The notes beneath the pieces were generated by a model. That model was not told where the DNA came from and made no database searches. It was given only the letters and a program-made list of their open reading frames with translations. Source: Sphaeroforma arctica JP610 (Eukaryota > Opisthokonta > Ichthyosporea > Ichthyophonida). Taken from it: a DNA stretch of 24,250 nt. This document shows, in pieces, positions 1 through 12,006 of this stretch. The first letter of the stretch is position 1; each line of letters begins with the position of its first letter. The translations under genes and the position numbers were made by a program. The DNA lies in the NCBI RefSeq assembly GCF_001186125.1, contig NW_014040263.1, positions 65,421 to 89,670 of the forward strand. The letters are read 5' to 3'.

Positions 1-35
<35 letters not shown>

Positions 36-94
36 CCACGCCGTGTTGCAATCGCTAAGCACGTATGATTCTATTACACCTTTGGCTTATATAG
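1..94 (+). other. 3' end of an upstream ORP intron with a GT microsatellite
   Basis: A (GT)n run occupies about 5-31, followed by ordinary sequence to a probable acceptor TATAG at 90-94. The rest of this intron and the earlier exons lie outside the window. Alternative AG dinucleotides at 99-100, 105-106 and 110-111 mean the exact acceptor is not fixed. Confidence 0.5.
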
Positions 95-246
95 GAAAAG
101 TCAAAGGCCAGCGCGGGTGGACTCCACTGCACATGGCCTGTTACTTCGGGCACAGAGAAGTGGTCGAGATATTAATAGGTCACGAAGCAGATGTGAACAT
201 TCAAAATGATAGCGGCGATACAGCGTTACATAAGGCGGCGCTGACG
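95..246 (+). CDS. ORP exon: first visible ankyrin repeat and start of the second
   Basis: The frame reads [14 protein letters not shown] followed by a helix-rich segment and ADVNIQND, a textbook ankyrin repeat, then [11 protein letters not shown], which opens the next repeat. The donor GTGAGT follows at 247 in phase 0. The second repeat is completed in the next exon. The 3' boundary is firm and the 5' boundary may shift by a few codons. Confidence 0.9.
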
Positions 247-788
247 GTGAGTTTGAAGCTCAACCATATACAATCACGAATGTGTGGGAGAGTATAGGTG
301 TAGACAGGAAAGAGGAAAAGATTTGGCAAAATGCAGTATATAGGGTTGGTCCGAAAGCCACGTTGATGTCGCATTCTGCTCACTCTTTGGGCAAGATGTA
401 GCTTCGTTTGTGGTGTAGATGATCAGTCATTGGTGTAGACCCCATTCGTAGCCTGTTGCACATGGAGATGGTGGTGAGTTCAATGCTCACTCGCTGAGAT
501 GCCAGATCTAAGTGCAGTGGGTATTCGACCGGAATTCACCGCACACAAACACACATTAAGACAACGACTGCCAAGATGTAGATATGCACGGCGATTTCTA
601 ATTTTATACTTATTAGAGTCGCGAATATATTGTGTTGTTCGTGCAACGCGCAGAATGTGGATACAGATATTTGTATGCCTATATGTGTGTAATATACAGC
701 GGTACATTCTGACACTCGCGGAGTTGTGGAGGCAAAGGGATACCTAAGCGAAGTACTACATAATTTATTATCCTTAATTTTACTCTCG

Positions 789-825
<37 letters not shown>

Positions 826-3800
826 GTACATATGTATATGCGGATTGCTATACATATGTTCCTAACCACAAAATCCATTCGAATCTTGACAGGGTCGAGG
901 GGACATAGTGCAGTGTCTGCTGGCACGAGGGGCAGATACACGGATAAAAAATGCCACAGGCGAGTTACCGGCCACACTGGCGCAAACCAAGGAGCTCAAA
1001 GACGAACTAACAAGTAAGAATACTGGTGGGGAAATAGAGAGTATGAATCTACATCTGATCTATGTAGATCGCGATTTATTATTATTATTATTTTTGGAAG
1101 AGTTAGAGGTAGGTATTTTCAAGATATTCTGCCATGCGACTACTCTGCAATGAAAACCGCTAAACCTGAATGACGGTGGTCACCGCCACAATCTAGATGC
1201 TACTCAGGTGCAGCGGCATAGGAGAGAGTCTGTGTTTCTCGAGGCAGCCAGAAAGGGGGATATCCAGGAGTTTGAGACCGAATACAAGCGGAGTACATGC
1301 CTGGACATAAACTGTGCCGATGACATGGGCAACACACCTCTGCATTTAGCCGCCAATAGAGGCCATAAGGATCTGGTAGTTTGGCTGTTGCAGAACGGTG
1401 CCAGGAGCCTGCGGAATGCAGCTGGGAAAAGTGAGTGTGTAGACATTGTGCATGCTATTCAGGACAGGTATATGCGTATGCGTACATGTGTGCATTTGTG
1501 TGTATCTCTGTCTGTGTCTGTGTCTGTGTCTGTGTCTGTGTCTGTGTGCATCTGTACCTACGATTTTGTGTCTGCAGCTATTTATATTTGTGCGTGTGTG
1601 TGGAGTTGTTTTACTTTGTCGGCGCGTGCTTATGCATGAACAAGTCTCAATACGGAAGTAGAAGACTATGACTCGGAGATAGGCGCAATGAGTACTTATA
1701 GTATAGTAGCGTTGTGCATCGCCTTTGCTTCTGGAGAATACAATCCTTGCCTTAAGACTTTCAGTCCTGATTTAAGTGCCTGTTATTTGACTCGTAGCTA
1801 TGCACATGTGCAATGGATCGGTTGTTCTGTATTGTTTGGCACATGCACAGTATGTCGCATAGGTGGCCACACACGACGAAATGGGTGTGACTCGAACGTC
1901 GTGAAAGTGTCTTTCCTATCGGAGTGCAGCTCTACTCTGTCTGTTTCATAGGTTATGTTGTATGAAGTAACGATGATGGTGTGAGCCTTTCCCTAATCCG
2001 ATTGAATGGTCTGGACAGCGGAATGGTTGTCTGATGTTTGATCTGATTCCCTGTGATGTGGATAGTATGCTTAAACGTTATTGGGTGTGACCGTGTACGT
2101 GATGGTGTATTCGATGAGAGCATATCGTTGCGAGAATCACTTTTACACGGATACGAGCACGCGGCGTGGGACTCGGGTTGTATTCTTTTCGTTAGTAAAT
2201 GGATTCGTGTAAATATATTTGAACATCTGAAAATCGGCTGAAATGGCGATAAGCAACCAGGAACGGCAGTTTATGTGTGTTTCCATACATGTGTGGATGT
2301 GCATGACATCCTGTTCAGACATATACATGCATATTGTGTATTCGAATAAGTGTCCTACATCTCTATACCGTGTATCTTGTGAAAGTTTTTATGTTGCATA
2401 TACATACATATAGCACATACTAAGTGTATAGGACCCTTTTGTCTGCTCAAGCTCTGACTCTCTCACACACCCCACCTCACACCCACAGCACCGGCAGAAA
2501 TAGCGTACAGTGATCAGCTACGGCAACTGTTGGAGAGTTTAAGCTCGTCTGTGGGTATGCGCGGGATACTCTTCCGATTCCACACAGTGCTGCGGCGGTG
2601 GCGCAAACGTGGTGTGGTGTTGGTGAGTTCACTCTTGCGCTCCGACTATACTATGCACACGCATTTGTTATTGTATCTTGCGTGGTATTGGGCTTCCGCG
2701 ATATTCTTGCGGTAGGGGAGGCTACAGGGTCAGAGCACGTGGTATACTTTGTATATGCCTTCGATGCTGCATTGTTTCTGTCACGGAGACTCCCACGTAC
2801 GTACACAGCTTTGTATTCAGTTTAATTGTGTGTAAATTATAACCGCTTGGCATTCGTCTCATATTTTGGCCCATGGCCGTTTGCAGAGGAAGGGAATGCT
2901 GCGGTTCTACCAGGTCAGTGGCAACAACGACTTCGAGGATTTAATCGATGTCTACACTCTGTCAAAGCACTCTGTAATTGATGTCACCAACGAGGTAAGG
3001 TCAATAACAGTTACTATGAATCGCACTTTGTCTCTCTAGGCACAATTCCTTGGCCGGGATTGTATTACTATTCACTCATACTCACGTGATGTTTGTTGTG
3101 AATTACTATTACACGCATACTTACGTAATCTTCGTTGCACAGACGTATACTGCTGGCGGTTGTTATGTAGATAGCTTCAAGCTCTCATATACATAATATA
3201 TATCACACACGGCTACCTATGGCAGCGACGTCAAGTGCTTATAGGGTATATCCAGGTCAAACAGCTACGACGAGGTTTTTAAAGTTCACCCTTAAAAATA
3301 TTTACGCATAATATATAGATCACCCCCTGTATGTCTGTGGTATGCTGACTCGCTACTTGAGTCTGTTCAGTGCTGTAGTATCCCATGACACACATATCCG
3401 CACACTCCCCTGTACACAGAGCATCTTCGAGTTCGTGGTTGAAACGAAAACCTCCAAACTCAAGCTACGCGCCGAGACCGAGCACGAACTAGCACGCTGG
3501 ATGGCGTCCTTTCAGCAGTACAGCGGCGATATCACTATCAAAGGATTCACCAAGACACACGTGCACACACACGCCCACGCGAGCCCGCACCCCAACGCTG
3601 TTCACATGAGTCTGGAGGCGATTCCGGAGTTGTTGGTGTCTGCGGCCAAGCTGCGGCAGTCTGTAGCGGAGCTTGTGAAAGATGCGGAGGTCAAGGCCCT
3701 GGAGTTACCCGAAGGGCTGGAACGGGACAGCGCCGTAGCCGTGGCCCAACAGGTGTGTGTGTGTGTGTGTGTGTGTTCGTGTGTGTGTGTGTGTGTGTTG

Positions 3801-6800
3801 TGTGTGTGTGTGTGTGTGTGTGTAGTGTGTGTGTGTGTGTGTGTGTGTTGTGTTGTGTGTGTGTGTGTGTGTATAGGCTTGTGTGTGTTGTGTGTATGCA
3901 TAGGCTTGTGTGTGTTGTGTGTATGCATAGGCTTGTGTGTGTTGTGTGTATTATGGCTCTGTTTTCGCATGCATGTAGGCTTGTGTGGGCTTTTGGTTCA
4001 TACTACGAATGCCTGGGTATGCAAACACAACCCACTCCCATCGTGCGCATCCTGTCACAGTTTGAGGTTCCCCTGAGGCAGATACATACGCTGATCTCAT
4101 CGCTGGGTGACGTCACAACAACACTCAGTCAGAAGGAGAAGATGTGGGCGCACGAGTTGCAGCGAGAGCGCCAAGCGAGGCAAGTACGTGCATGCTTGTT
4201 GGGTTGTAAGGTTTGCAAGCATAGATATGAGAAATAGATACTATTGTGTATAGATATGAGAATTAAATACTATTGCATGGGCGAAGGAGGGGATAGGGGA
4301 TGCAAGTACAGTGGTGTCGACGTATGCGCTACATATGTGGGAAATCTCTCCAGTGGACATTGGCACATGGACTGGGGTTGTAGCTACGTTTGTGGCAAAA
4401 CACTACGGTATTATTCGTACCTGCCACCCATGTACTAGTGTGTGTGTGTGTGTGACTTGTGTCTGTGGGTTGTTGTTGTCATGGACATTATTCAATAGTG
4501 ATACTATCGAATCTTATACCCAGTGGGAGCGTTAAAATTATTGCTTTTTATCCTGTGCACACATTTAAAGTTATAAGTCACACATTTAAAGATACAAATC
4601 ACACATTTAAAGTAATAAGTCACTCGGAAAGAAATGTCAAGGCATCACGGCCTATGCTAGAAGAGGACATGTTCGGATGTTTCTGCTGTGATATGTGTGC
4701 ACATACCTACCATATACACTCGAGCGATTCCCGAAGTCATACGGCGACAGACACTACCATCACAATCCTGTGATACAAAACTTAGTTGTATATTAATCAC
4801 CCTACCGAACTCAACAATATAGAGTTATACTCGAAGTTCTGTGAAATAAACCTTCGTTGCATATTAATATCATTCTATTGAACTCGACAATATAGTGTTA
4901 TACTCAAAAATGTGTAATACAAGACTTAATCGCATATCATTTACCCTATTGAACTCAACAATACAAGGTTATACTCGAAGTTCTGTGAAATAACTTTAGT
5001 TGCATATTAATATCATCCTATTGAACTCAACAATATATTGTTTTACTCGAATATATGTAATACAAAACTTAATTACATATCAACCACGCTATTGAACTCA
5101 ACAATACAGGGTTATACTCGAAGAATCACTCAAGGTACTTGCAGTCCAACACAATGATCTGGAGACCATCGCCGATATAGATCACGCCCTCCTCAGAGAA
5201 GCCGGGGGTGGGGATGCCGATGGCAGTGAGGCCTTTTACGATGGTATGGACGGCTGGTTGTGTATCTGTCTACTTATCGAGGTATGGACGGTTAGTGTGT
5301 CTATCTTCTTATCGAGGTATGGACGGCTAGTTGTGTATTTATCTTCTTATCGAGTATGGACGACTAGTTGTGTATCTATCTTCGTATCGAGTATGGACGG
5401 CTAGTTGTTTATCTATCTTCTTATCGAGGTATGGACGGCTAGTTGTGTATCTGTCTTCTTATGGAGTGCTCGCTGTGGTAATTCGACGCATCCTGCGACT
5501 ATACGATATGGGATGTGTGTGTGTGGGAGTGTGTTTGTGGGGTTAGTGTTTGTGCATACTGTGATTCCTTATAGCATTCTACGATAGTAAGATGCTTGAT
5601 GGTGTTGTATTTGATAAGAGTGCGTACCGTTGTGCCTAAAATCTCTGTGTGTTCGTTTGATATAAAAGCAAATCACACACATACCCTACACATAACACGT
5701 ATAACACGTATAACATCACATATCGACCACTTTTCCGTAGCTCATACATCAAATACTCACAACCGCACACACACATACACACGCACAAGCCCCAGATACC
5801 CGTTCGATTTGCGATTCTTCTATACACTCTCCCACGCTCATGCTGCCGTATGTTCCTTTGTTGAACGTCCGTGGCTTCGGCAGTCGCAGGCCAAACAGGT
5901 CAACTTCAAACAGGAAACAATCCAGCCACAAACACCTCCCAAAGAGCAGCACACACGACATCACAAGGCGTCAAAGATCTCGCTCGGTTTCAGACCGCCA
6001 TCACATGCATACTCTCATGCTCACACACCTGCTCACAAACTGTGTTTCTGGTACTAACTCATAGTATGACTCCTACACACACTTGCACCGGCAGCCGTGT
6101 CGGTCATAGACGCCAACGAACCGAGGGTGAGCATACCTGAGATAGAGCCCAGTCGCACACGCCCCCCACGCACCACACTCCCAGCGCCACAGACAGACCA
6201 GGCCGCTCTCTCGGTCTGGAGTGTACTCAAGCAGTCGGTAGGTAAAGACCTGACCAAGATCTCCATGCCTGTGGTGTGGAATGAGCCGTTGAGTCTGCTG
6301 CAGCGCCTTTCCGAAGACCTGGAGTACCATTCACTGCTGAAGATGGGCAGTGATGTGGTGGCAGGCAAGACGCCATCGTCCCCTCTGTTGCTGTGGTATG
6401 TGTGCGTTCGTGTTGGGTGTACGAACCTGTTTGTGCGTAGGCAGGGCTTCTGCATTCAAGCCCGCCATAGTGGTCTGATGTAGTCGTTGGTTGGCAACTC
6501 CGCTTCCCGACTGCCCTGAGCATCTGTAATTACGCACACACACTGTTAGAGATAAGTACTTCTAGACCGCCCTATATCAATCTCCATCCGGTTAAACGCG
6601 TTTGCTTTTTTCCTGGTCTACAGCTCCACCGAGAGTGAGCGAGCACAGACGCAGATGCTGTATGTCGCAGCGTTTGCGGCTTCCACTTACTCGTCTACGA
6701 GCCATCGCGTGGGCAAGCCTTTCAATCCGCTCCTGGGCGAAACATACGAGCTTGTTCTGGGATCTAATCGCTTGGTTTGCGAACAGGTGAGTACTGGGGG

Positions 6801-9800
6801 ATGGTGTGTGGGTGGGTGCGTATACTAGCATGCAAGTGTATATGCAGTTGGGGTTGTTTGAAATCGTGTTCCGAGTGTAAAAGTATATAAATGCAAGTGT
6901 ATACTGACGTATTCATACATCCTCGATTATTCGAGCATCCACTCTACTAAGCCGAATATGATCTCTATGAGACACACACGCATCTAGCTGTCAGCGACAT
7001 TTGCGCAGTGGCCTGTAAAGAATATCAGTCATGCGGAGGAGAAGGGCGGGGGTTTGGCTCAATCATAGCTTTAGGTCCTACCAGTCAAATGGGAAGGGCC
7101 TTAGGACAGCGTAGATCTACTTGGAAGTTAATAAATGTCCGTTCTTGGGTATCTTGTCGATGTGTAAGTGTTGGCCGGATTCCAAAGAGAGGGGAGGCAG
7201 TATATGAAACTACATCCTTGGCTGAAACGGTGCTGTTATGAACTACATAGTGAACCGGGTGTGTGGCGCGTGGGAGTATTACCCTGTGTTTACTTAAGTC
7301 CGCAAGTGTGCAACACGCCAAAGCGTGAAAGAAATACAGGATGAGGGGTAGTGACCACTATCCTCATCCTTATACACACAACAACTTAGTAATGTATCTA
7401 TGCCAGAACGTGGAGTAGGATAGATCACAGTACAACGTAAATTGTGCTGTGATCCATCGTACTCCAAGTCCAGGTATAAGTACAACCTGAAGTTGTTGTG
7501 TGTGAGAGGACGGGGATAGTGGTGATTGTCCCACATCCTGTATGTCTTTTGTACTTCGGCATGTTGTACACTTGCGTATTTGCGTATATACAGGGTGGTT
7601 ACTATCCACCAATCAGATGTCAGCTTCACCAATCAGATGTCAGCTTCATCAATCAGATGTCAGCTTCTGAAGCCTGGGCCTTCCGGCTGCACTTCTAGAC
7701 AAGCTGGTACATATCCTTTTAGACTATCAGGGGATTGTACCTTCTACGCTTCTCCAGTGGACACACAATGTCCTAGTATTACACAAGTCAACATCTCGAC
7801 ATCGCGAAGGGAGAAATATACAAGATAACTTCTTCATCTATCCCTAGAATACACACATTATACATCGTTGTTCACTTACACACATTATACATCGTTGTTC
7901 ACTTACACACATTATACATCGTTGTTCACTTGCACACATTATACAACGTTGTTCACTTACACATATTATCCATCGTTGTTTACTTACACACATTGTACAT
8001 CGTTGTTCAGTTACACACATTATACATCGTTGTTCAGTTACACACATTATACATCGTTGTTCAGTCGACAGACTCGTTGTAGCATAAGCCACCGCCCGTC
8101 CTTCAGTGCCAGTCGTGTTGAGGATTGAGAGGGGGGGTGGGTGGGGGGAATGGGTGACATATGAGATGCGTGCCTTGTTCGAGTATACACTCCAAGTTCT
8201 ACACAACCCATAGACCCGTGCCGCTGCGTTTACTGATAAATAGGTGAACCACCATCCTCCTTCATACTGAGAGGGGGGGACTTTAGAAGCTCTCTCTAAT
8301 CTGTATCTATTCTGCTCACACATGATATAGTCGTGTACATTAATGGACTTGTCCTGCACCTACTGGTACCTAGGTGAGCCACCATCCACCCATCAGCGCC
8401 ATTCATGCTGAAGGCGAGACGTATGAGATACACGGGTGGTCGGATGTGAAGACCAAATTCTGGGGCAAAAGCATGGAAGTACTGCAGAGGGGTGGACAGC
8501 ACCTGAGGTTCAAATCACCGGACAGCACTGTACCCGGGCACCACTACTCGTGGAACAAGGTGACCACCTCCGTCAATAACATTATCATAGGTAGGTAAAC
8601 GCGCGAGTACATTGACTGAGCTTTGTGTGTATGACATCATCATAGGTAGGTAAACGCGCGAGTTCATTGACTGAGCTTTGTGTGTATGACATCATCATAG
8701 GTAGGTAAACGTGCGAGTGCATTGACTGAGCTTTGTGTGTATGACATCATCATAGGTAGGTAAACGTGCGAGTGCATTGACTGAGCTTTGTGTGTATGAC
8801 ATCATCATAGGTAGGTAAACGTGCGAGTGCATTGACTGAGCTTTGTGTGTATGTTGATATTAAACAGGGATGTAACAGACATGGCCATGTGGATGTCGCT
8901 CTAGTCCACGAAGACCGTGTGTAAAGAGTGAGTTCGGTCGTTAAGGTTGCCGATTTCGCTTTAAGTACCGAACAGTGCTGTGTCGAAATAACACCACGCA
9001 TAGAACAATGTCGCAAAGCCCGCGTCAAAATATCAACCCATCACCACCACCAGGTGGAAACCTCTCAAGGTGACAGTCACTGCAGAAACATCTGTATACT
9101 TATTTTACACGTATGAGTTACGTACGTATCAGTAATATACGTATCAGCTATATACATATCAGTTATATACGTATCAGTAATATACGAATCAGCTATATAC
9201 ATATAAGTTATATACGTATCAGCTATATACATATCAGTTATATACGTATCAGTAATATACGTATCAGCTCTATACATATATGTTATATACGTATCAGCTA
9301 TATACATATCAGTTATATACGTATCAGTAATATACGTATCAGCTATATACATATCAGTTATATACGTATTAGTAATATACGTATCCGCTATATACATATC
9401 TGTTATATACGTATCAGTAATATACGTATCCGCTATATACATATCTGTTATATACGTATCAGTAATATACGTATCAGCTATATACATATCAGTTATGTAC
9501 GTATCAGTAGTATACGTATCAGCTACATACATATCAGTTATATACGTATTAGTAATATACGTATCAGCTATATACATACCAGTTATATACGTATCAGTAA
9601 TATACATATTAGCTATATACATATCAGTTATATACGTATCAGCTGTATCCGTATTAATTATATACGTCTCAGTTATATACCTATCAATTATGTACGACAA
9701 CCGGCATTAGTAAGTACGCAACGTTGGGGTTGGTTTCCATCGACAGCACGGGAATTTAAAACGTACGTACGTATTCGTCAGTTGAACTATACACTGTTTA

Positions 9801-11974
9801 TGGTACAGGCAAGCTGTGGCTGGATAACCACGGACTAATGACCATCACCAACCACACCACCGGAGACACCTGTGAGCTGGACTTCAAGCAGAGCGGCTGG
9901 TTCAACAAGAACATGTTCTGTGTAGAGGGCCGTGTGCTGGATTCGCAGGGTAACTCCGTGTATCATGTATGTATACACTTATAGCTACGTGTATGTATAC
10001 ACTGATAGCTACGTGTATGTATACATCTATAGCTACGTGCATGTATATACTTATAGCTACGTGTATGTATACACTTATAGCTACGTGTATGTATACACTT
10101 ATAGCTACGTGCATGTATATACTTATAGCTACGTGTATGTATCCACTTATAGCTACGTGTATGTATACACTTATAGCTACGTGTATGTATACACTTATAG
10201 CTACGTGTATGTATACACTTATAGCTACGTGTATGTATACACTTATAGCTACTTGTACGTATACACTTATAGCTACATGCATGTATACACTTATAGCTAC
10301 GTGTATGTATGCACTTATAGCTACGTGTATGTTTACACTTATAGCTACACCGTAATGGTGAGACAAGTTAAAGGCCTCGATATGGAACCGACTACTAAAT
10401 ATGTATACGTAAATGAGCACATATTTTGATCATAATGATCATGTTTATGTATGAGGAGCGGATTTTCAATTTTCAAACAAAAAATAGCACACAAAAACCT
10501 ATGGGCGTTGCCTGGTAAAAAAATATAAGCCTCTAATAGATCTCCCGAAGGTAGTGTGAATTCGGCAGACACCTCGTCTACCTACAGTTCTTTGTCTGTG
10601 TATATTTCGAGCCAGTTGACTGTACTCCATACCTAAAACCACACACACGCAGATCTCGGGTAAGTGGAACGAGAGCCTATGGGCTTGGCCCTCTACGGCG
10701 ACCAAGATAAGCCTCCCGGAACTAAAGAACGCCGTGCGCATCTGGCAAATACACGCGCCTCTGCCCGACAAGGAGAGGATGTACAACATGACGCGATTCG
10801 CAGTGACACTCAATGAGATGCCGGCAGACCCCTCTGAGCTTGCACGCACGGACTGTCGCCTAAGACCCGACCAGCGGTGCTTGGAAGAAGGTGATGTGGA
10901 GAAGGCAGCGGACGAGAAAGTCAGGTATGCATGGGAACCTGTGTATATATGACGTTGTATGTGGTTTCAATGGGTGCATATGACTATTATTTGTTGTGTG
11001 TTGTATATCTTTAGGCCTCTGTGTTGTTGTGGTGGCACAAACGGCTACCTCCCTAAGGCCCACCCTACGATGTGCAGAGAAGGGCCATGCGACGAACGCG
11101 GCGAAGGAGACAGTCGGCTGTGCGGGTATATCTTGTGTGCATGGTGCTCTCGGATGTTGTATGCGTTTGATTTGATGTTGCCTGTCTTTGTGTGACATCT
11201 GCGTGAGTTCTGGTACATACTGCTACCAATATATCTCAAGGTGGGTGAGTGCATAAGACTGTGGGTTGCAATTTGTATGTATTTATATACATGTGTGGCT
11301 GGTTGGGGGCGTTGAGGCAATGCTGTGTGTGACTTTGTGTGCCTGAATCTTTGTATATGTGTGTGACAGTACGACAAATTGTATACATCATTCTGAGATT
11401 CATACGTGTTTCCAAAGCCCCGAAAGCGGTGTCAAATATCGACACCTTCAATCGTGTCTGGCTTAGTCACCTTCTCCGTATCTTAAACGTTAAATCTTCT
11501 CTTCGCAGACTTGAAGAGAAACAACGCGCCGCCAGGAAAATTCGTGCCGAGACAGGCGAGGTTAGTGACCGAGATGGAACCGTTGTATATACTGGTGGTG
11601 TTGTAGTGCAACCTCTACCCTGACATTCTCCATCGGTGCTTATATACGAGCGACGTGTGCTTGTCTACGAATGCGATGTATTTGTCTTGCTGGGTTTGCA
11701 ATGAGTCTAAGGATATGGTGCTGATACTACTTCATCGCCTTAGTGTAGCGTACATGGTGATATATAATATCATTTGCTGGAATCGGAATCCGTTCTTAAA
11801 ATAAACACTCACCACGCGCCTGCCAATTTCTAGGTCCACAAACCGATGTGGTTCGAGGAGGTCTACGACGACGTGTTTCAGGCCACAGGCTACCGGCCGA
11901 CGGGAGAATTCTGGAGGGTGTGTTCTATAAATATGATCACTCATACATACATCTGTATATGGATGTATGTATAG

Positions 11975-12006
<32 letters not shown>

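Larger units (their letters stand above)
4184..5134 (+). other. ORP intron 7
   Basis: The 951-base intron runs from GTACGT to CACTCAAG. It contains a short GT run near 4439-4453, the 21-base triplet repeat, and a 72-base repeat array that ends about ten bases before the acceptor. No independent gene seen. Confidence 0.75.
6787..8373 (+). other. ORP intron 10
   Basis: The largest intron (1.59 kb) runs from GTGAGT to GGTACCTAG. It carries an imperfect hairpin (7328-7550), a 20-base triplet repeat, a 27-base minisatellite, a G-run and two relic copies of the next exon, each listed separately. From 6787 to about 7320 I see nothing definite. Confidence 0.8.

Noticed and set aside
1206-1207. AG at 1206-1207 as acceptor of the third visible ORP exon
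   Set aside because: From the phase-1 donor at 1014 it leads to a stop within a few codons, whereas AG at 1195-1196 keeps the frame.
3602-3970. Reverse-strand His/Thr-rich ORF
   Set aside because: It is the antisense of the GT microsatellite plus the antisense of the ORP linker exon.
7851-8066. CRISPR-like array of regular repeats
   Set aside because: The 27-base units are directly adjacent without spacers and lie in a eukaryotic intron.
9077-9838. ORFs of 207 and 241 codons on opposite strands
   Set aside because: Both are translations of the 15-base intron minisatellite, whose period is a multiple of three. No non-repeat protein sequence is present except where the forward frame runs into the next exon in the wrong frame.
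9902-10429. ORFs of 128 to 172 codons on both strands
   Set aside because: Produced by the 24-base minisatellite in ORP intron 12.
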